NCBI GenBank assembly: GCA_033065855.1
Contig: JAVXUO010001693.1
Coordinates: 62,001 to 126,000 of the forward strand
Source: Escallonia rubra
Lineage: Eukaryota > Streptophyta > Magnoliopsida > Escalloniales > Escalloniaceae
DNA length: 64,000 bases
Direction: 5' to 3'
The position numbers and the translations under genes were made by a program. A model generated the notes under the pieces. That model was not told where the DNA came from, searched no databases, and was given only the letters and a program-made list of their open reading frames with translations. Positions 58,374 to 64,000 of the stretch are shown here, one piece after another; position 1 is the first letter of the stretch, and every line of letters starts with the position of its first letter.

Positions 58374-58505
58374 TCAATGGATTCCTAATTTCGACTCCCA
58401 ACTCCAACTGCTTAGGCCTATCTCTATGCTCTCATCCACAAATGTCAACAGCATCATAAAAAATGACAGCGGGGACTTCCTTATCCCCCATAAGCTTTTC
58501 AACCT
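58374..58505 (-). other. Orphan stretch between foldback and duplication junction
   Basis: The minus strand is open here and reads EKLMGDKEVPAVIFYDAVDI before a stop. It looks like coding sequence but belongs to no family I recognise. It is unique in the window, so its origin (old host exon, another element, or filler at the junction) is unknown. Confidence 0.3.
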
Positions 58506-58947
58506 CTGCTCCATTATCAACCAATACTCTGGCCACTGGTTGACCATCCATCAGTGTGGAGATAAATAAAGGCTTCAAATGCCTTGTCTTTTGAGGATCT
58601 GGTTTGGTTAATATGACTCTGTTTCCATGATCGATCATTATTCCTTTGTCTGAATGATTTTGGCTCATCTCACTTGCTATTACATCCCCTTCTTTAACTG
58701 CAAAGCTGTTTGGTACCGGTGCCTTTTCGTCCTCCACATCTTCTTCGTCTTGAACCATTTGCTCTTCTTTTGCTCCAAATGTGAGAGGAAGAACAAACAC
58801 CATATTGCAGTCGATACTTGTTTCGTGTTCTCCAAAGAATAACCTTCTTTTGGTTTCTACCTTTTTATCTCTGACGGTTGCTTTGTTTTCTTTCTTCACT
58901 TCTTTTCCTTCGTGAGTATCCATATTTTCTTCTTTATCAATCGACAT

Positions 58948-61686
58948 CTACTCAAGTGGTTGAAATTTTCCTTTTGCAATCATTGCCTGAAGAAACTCTT
59001 CTTCTGTTTGTTTCTTATGTTGAACTTCAGCTAAGTTCACACCCTCTTCTTCTTTTGTCCAAGTCCACTTCCTCCTTTCGAGTTGGGCTTGTTTGATCTC
59101 TAATTCTCTCTGCATTATGGCTGCGAACTTCCTTTGAACCCGACGCTTCTGTGTTCGACTTAAACCTTGATACGTCTCTGGGAAAGGAACTTTCTCTTGT
59201 CTAACTGTATGCCAATCTTCATCAGAAGGGATTTTTGGTTTCAACATCCTAGATTCTCCTCGGTATCTTCGCATCACCCGATATTCATTTCTTTATCCGG
59301 CTGGTATAGAATTTTTTCCTTTGTAATTTTTGGACACATATGTTGGATCAAATGGTCCAGATCTTGGTTTCACCATATTTGATCCAAAATGTCCGGCTCC
59401 TATGTTGTTTTGATAGATAACTTGATTAGCCATATTTGGCTGTCTAAAACTCATGTCTGGCCTGAACAACTCCGATTTTCTTGGTCTGTCTTCTGGTGCT
59501 GTTTCTCGACGTATTTTATCTTTTGCCAAGTGGTCTTTTCGCCGTATTTTTTCTGACAATTCTCTAGAGGAACCACAACTCTGACATATTGGCTCTCCTA
59601 TCGGTCTGATTTCTGACATAGAAGTGCCCATCTCTGGAAAAGGGTCACTGTCTACTTCCATCACCTCTTTGTCTTTGTCCATAAATTTGAGAAGTCCGGC
59701 TTCGATTTGATCCTGCACCGCATTTCAAAAAATAACACAATTATTAGTATTATGACTAATAGTATTGTGCCACTTACAGAATTTTGACTTCTTATCCTTT
59801 GTTATTCAAAGAGGTCCTTGCAACTGAATGAATTTAATCTGCAAAAGATGATCAAAAATCTGATCCGCTTGATTTATATCGAACGAGTATTTCCTCAGTG
59901 GAGGCGATGGATTTAACTTGTTTGGTTGTCTCGAAGACAAGCTGATGGGATTTTTTACTTTAACCAAAGTATCATAGATGACTGGCTTCTTCCCAACCAT
60001 TTCTGCAGCGTCTACCTCTAGATCGATGGGATCCTGGTAATAAGTTCCCATAGAATAATTTTTCTTAATCTGTTCTTCTCTCAACAAGGTTTCATATCGA
60101 GTCACTCTGGATGATAATTCAAAAACATTTCTAAACTCCATTCCTTCGAATTTTTTCCTAATTTCGAGATCTAGACCATTGAGAGCTAAATTTGCCAATT
60201 CTGATTCTGGCATTTGAAAATGGCATTTATTTTTTGAAGCTTTGAACCTTTCCAAAAACTGTTCAGCATTTTCTCCTGAATGTTGTTTCAACCTAGCCAA
60301 ATCAGCCAACGAAATTTCAGGTTCCATTTTAAAAATTTGAGTATGGAATAAAACTTCCATGTCTCTAAAAAAGAACACTGAATTAGGTGGCAAATTTGCA
60401 AACCATGAGAATGCTACGCCAGTTAATGAATATTGAAACCATTTCAACTTGACCCAATCAACTTGGCTCAAATCCCCACATTGAAAGGTAAACCTAGAAA
60501 TGTGTTCGATGGTCGACTGGTTTCCTTCACCATGGAAAAGACTAAATTCTGGGATCTTTGCCCCCCTAGGCATTTCCCACTGATCGATATCATCAGGGTA
60601 TGGTTTTCGATATAAAGGCCTATCAATAGGCCTGTAACCCTGACCCATTCCAACTCGTGGAAATTCATGAGGGAATTGTGGCATCTGATTCATTTCAACT
60701 CGATGAAATTCATGTGGGAGATGAGGCACTTGGCCCATTCCAACTCGATGGAATTCGTGTGGTAGGTGTGGTATAGGTTTGTAACCTACCCTCTCTTTAT
60801 TGTTTATTTGACCGTTATCGGTCGTCTATTCAAACATTGGGTTTTCAAACCTATTCACCTTTTCTAGGTTCCTCTTATGAGGAGGAGCGTAGGGACCCTC
60901 TACTCCCTGATTAGCATAATGCTGGTTGTTCCCATTTCTAGGGATGTTGATACTATTGGGCCATATAGCATGATTATTTGTTCCACTTCCTCCTACTTCT
61001 TTCCTATTTAGCCCGTTTTCCCCTCCGTCGATAGGTGCGGGAATGTACCAACCAGAATCATCCGGTTGGTTTGAGCTTAGACCATTTGCTTGCTTTACAG
61101 CATTTTCGATCCTTATAGGAGACCCGTCGATCTCCAAAGAATCAATATGATCGATAATAGGGGCTTTCCCCTTTTGCAATTTCGAATTTACTACTTTAGC
61201 GATAGAAGCAGTCTGTTTTTGGATTTCTCCTGACAAACCTTTTACCATTTCTTTTTCAGAGGTATTTCTTTCCTCTGAAGCTCGCTTCACTTCTTCTACT
61301 ATTTTAGAACCAAACTGACTCTGCTCAGTAACCAATTTATTCAAAGACATAGTTTGATTTTCCATAACAATCATAAACCTAGATACCATATCTTTAACTT
61401 CTTGGTTTGATGAACTAACCTGGTCCATTATCTGTGCCAAAGTTTGGATACTGTGACTGATATTCGGCATCCCCAGGTTAAGACTTCCACTGTCACTGGA
61501 GCTTCCTCTGTTGAAAATTCCTGAATCTTGAACGTTAGCGTTCATATTTTCAGTTCCATTCATGTCGTTAACGGCTTGATTATTTCTTGTTTCTTCTGAG
61601 CCATTACCATTGTTGTTGGTGTTTGAATTCTCGATACCATTAGTGGTACAATTTCGCCTCACAACATTGCTCCGTGTGTTGGGCAT
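58948..61686 (-). CDS. Gag part of the duplicated Tat fragment (fossil)
   Basis: It has the same order as at 47066-49804: MPNTRSNVVRRN start, Asn-rich N-terminus, coiled-coil-like stretch, capsid core (KWFQYSLTGVAFSWFANLPP, LADLARLKQHSGENAEQFLE) and QPNMANQVIYQNN tail. It differs from the first copy at scattered positions only. Confidence 0.8.
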
Positions 61687-61728
61687 AGTTTTCTTTTTTA
61701 GCTACCTGGGTCCCACTGGGCGTGCCAA

Positions 61729-62559
61729 TGTTTGCGCTGCTGGGCAAACTCACTATCGATCGCTCGCTGACGACGCAATCGATGAACAGCATGGGATCTT
61801 TTTTGCCTCTCGGGCCTGAGGACTTCACTAAAAAGGAAAACTCACTAATAATAGCAAACTAACTAGATCGATAATCGATGCGCCCACTTGAATTACAAAC
61901 ACAACAGTGATCGTGATTCGAACACAATTCTTACAACGAACTATGCTTCCTATCGGAGTTACACAAATCATCTAAAAGTCTCCTTACAAGAGAAATATGC
62001 AAGCTATCTATGTTATTTTCTTAGTCTAAATGTAGTTGGAAAGATTGACGACCTCTTTCTCTGTTACCTTTCATCTGTTTTATACTTGATAATGTCTGTA
62101 ACTGCTCTTCCTTGGTAACTGTCATCTTTTATCTCAATCTCCATGATTTCTGAAAACTCCTTAATCATGTCCATTGCGGTTTACTTTAAAATCCCGACTT
62201 CCATGGTGCGTTATCAATCGTGACATTGACGAGCGGTTTCCTCTTTCTTGTCCCCACTAGCCGACTTCCATGGTGCATTATCGATCGTGGCATTGACTGG
62301 CGGTTTCCTCTTTCTTGTCTCCACTACCCAACTTTCATGGTGCGTTATCGACCGTGACATCGATTGGCGGTTTCTTCCTTCTTGTATGGCTTATTCAAAT
62401 ATTTGGTTCTCCCGCTTTCTTTACTTATTCATCTACTCCTTATAATTCGGGAACACTGTAACCGTGTTCTTTTCCACTTCCTTTATTCATGCATTTCTTC
62501 TGTGGCTATCACTATGTCACATGTCTGCACACTACTGGTCAAAATATTTGGTGCCAGCA
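61729..62559 (-). repeat. LTR of the duplicated Tat fragment
   Basis: 831 bp with the same three-unit internal repeat as 49847-50677. It is followed by CCCGA where the first copy has CCTGA and the original target was CCCGG, which suggests stepwise decay. No partner LTR lies to its left. Confidence 0.92.
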
Positions 62560-64000
62560 CCCGACAATTGGATCCCTGCGGGTAACTCATCGTAGGTAAA
62601 GGTCTTGTGGTTACAGGTAGAATTTTTTGGTGCCAACACCCGGCAATTGGATCCCTGCGGGTAACTCATCGTAGGTAGAATTTACTTGGAATTTTATGGG
62701 TAACGTTTTCTTAGATCCATGCCCAACCCACCTTAGAACGGGTATATCAACGGATAATCTAATGTTTTCATCGCCTTTTTTTCTCTTCCCATTTTTCCAC
62801 ACACACACACTATCTTTCTCTCTTAAAGACAAAATAAACAGCACACAAACGATAGACGTACAGACACGTGCACGCTCATAGAATAGACAACGTACACTAA
62901 TTCATAGCTGATGTGCACGCGCAAGGACCACACACGCATGGAGACCCACGCTTCATACGCAAAATAAGTAGTACACACGCACATACAGAGGCGCAAAGTG
63001 CTGGAGTGTTAGAGTGACAGAGATAAAAATTAAAACCCTAAGTATTATTTATTCACAAGTATATCCATGTCCAACCCACTCTTACCTTACTTGTGCGGAC
63101 ACTTACACGGGCATGGATAAAAATTATCCACAAGTTTACCAATAGATAATATCCTCATTTAATTATTTAACATTGGACTGGATCTGTCAGGTAATGAGTA
63201 GACTTCGCCGCGACTAATACAAATGTATTGTACATAACAAACTTACTTTAATTTGTCCGATGAATCACGAGGAGTGAACCACGACAAAAATGTGGCATAT
63301 ATTATATTTGCACTGAGTGGATGCTTCGCCTAGACTTTCTGGCAAGTACTTTCCGCTTATCAAAAAGGAGAATCTAAAAAGCCACCTTCTTTTCTTTCAC
63401 ACAGGTGAGGGCTAGGACCGAATGATTAGTGCTTTATGCTTAGTGCCCTACATTTACCAATGATATGAAGGCTTTTGTTCATCTTCAATAGTTATGGAAC
63501 TGAATCGGAGTGCTGGATTGATTGTTAATTTTTTTTTCTAATCTGGATTGATTGTTAATTGATCATTGTACTGATTTGATGTCTTGAATAGAGTAAAATG
63601 TATCTGATTGCGAATGAATTGGTCAAAGTGAGTTTGAATCGGGCCAGAATAGGATGGTTCAATCCATTATTAGAATTGCAATCAGCTTATTTTACAAATT
63701 AAATAACAAGACACCCACCCAGATTTGATCCTGGGCGTAAGCGCTGAACCTCTAAGCCATATGCCTGCTTGTCTTAAATTTTATCCTGTGTATATTTATG
63801 GTATATCTAAGTTAGATCTACGAAAATAATGATATAATTTGAATTCCAAACCAAATCAATAGTAGAACAGGTTAAAATCATGAGTGGCACCAATAATCTC
63901 TGAACCATTGCCTGGACTAGTTCGAAGTCTGATTCGATTCTACCATCATGCTCATAGTAGTATTGGACTCAAGTGTCATTTTGGGAACTCGAATATCACC

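Larger units (their letters stand above)
58506..62559 (-). mobile_element. Partial second copy of the Tat element (duplicated, not re-inserted)
   Basis: It holds the start of the protease region, gag, primer site and 5' LTR only; reverse transcriptase, integrase, antisense cargo and 3' LTR are absent. It is broken, with a few interruptions in gag. Confidence 0.92.
58506..64000. repeat. Duplicated segment, copy 2 (runs off the window)
   Basis: Same orientation as 46624-52155 and nearly identical; by eye the two differ at well under 2% of positions, plus a few small indels. It starts abruptly in the protease part of the Tat element and continues past the LTR into the same flank, so it is a DNA-level duplication rather than a second insertion. 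Confidence 0.95.

Noticed and set aside
58432-58947. 171-residue minus-strand frame crossing the duplication junction as a novel fusion gene
   Set aside because: It arises by chance where the duplicated protease part meets the orphan 132 bp; no promoter seen and no evidence of expression.
61729-62559. LTR as evidence of an independent second retrotransposon insertion
   Set aside because: Both sides continue with the same sequence as at the first locus, including host flank, so it is a DNA duplication.

Overview
The window looks like nuclear DNA of a flowering plant, probably a eudicot. Host genes are sparse, single-exon and plant-specific, and they sit in AT-rich DNA crowded with plant-type transposons: Ty3/Gypsy of the Tat lineage, CACTA, Mutator-like, PIF/Harbinger, Stowaway-like MITEs, a tRNA-derived SINE and LINE scraps. 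Nothing prokaryotic, viral-genomic or organellar was seen. I cannot name the species.

Three host genes are supported. (1) An adenylate isopentenyltransferase (cytokinin synthesis, IPT1-like) lies at 12658-13596 (+) and is strikingly GC-rich. (2) A small VQ-motif protein lies at 23253-23834 (+). (3) A 316-residue single-pass membrane protein of unknown function lies at 52824-53774 (-). Each has a plausible TATA box 100-170 bp upstream of its chosen start. They do not form a pathway; they are islands between repeats.

Layout. 1-8.4 kb: a very decayed Ty3 gag fossil and otherwise featureless DNA. 8.4-12.06 kb: MITEs, a UDP-glycosyltransferase fragment and a Mutator-like element ending about 490 bp before the IPT TATA box. 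13.6-23 kb: intergenic, with a CACTA terminus, a truncated retroposon with target-site duplications, and a long inverted repeat around a CA-rich core. 24-26.5 kb: a direct-repeat-flanked segment and a LINE-type RNase H scrap. 26,550-31,616: a complete-ended CACTA element (TSD CGA) carrying a nested Mutator-like MITE and a terminal array of short palindromes. 33,439-37,780: a PIF/Harbinger element (TSD TTA) with a dead transposase. 37,825-50,677: a 12.9-kb Tat-lineage Ty3 LTR retrotransposon on the minus strand, with LTRs, primer site, polypurine tract and a plant-mobile-domain (PMD) gene in antisense between integrase and the 3' LTR.

The right third holds a recent direct duplication. Sequence 46,624-52,155 (5' half of the retrotransposon, its 5' LTR and about 1.5 kb of flank) recurs at 58,506-64,000 and runs off the window edge. 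The simplest reading is a tandem duplication with an 11.88-kb unit, which predicts a second copy of the membrane-protein gene just beyond the window. A 38-bp near-perfect foldback around a poly(A) tract lies about 130 bp from the junction. The best candidates for something unusual are the antisense PMD cargo, the duplication with its foldback, and the palindrome array of the CACTA element.
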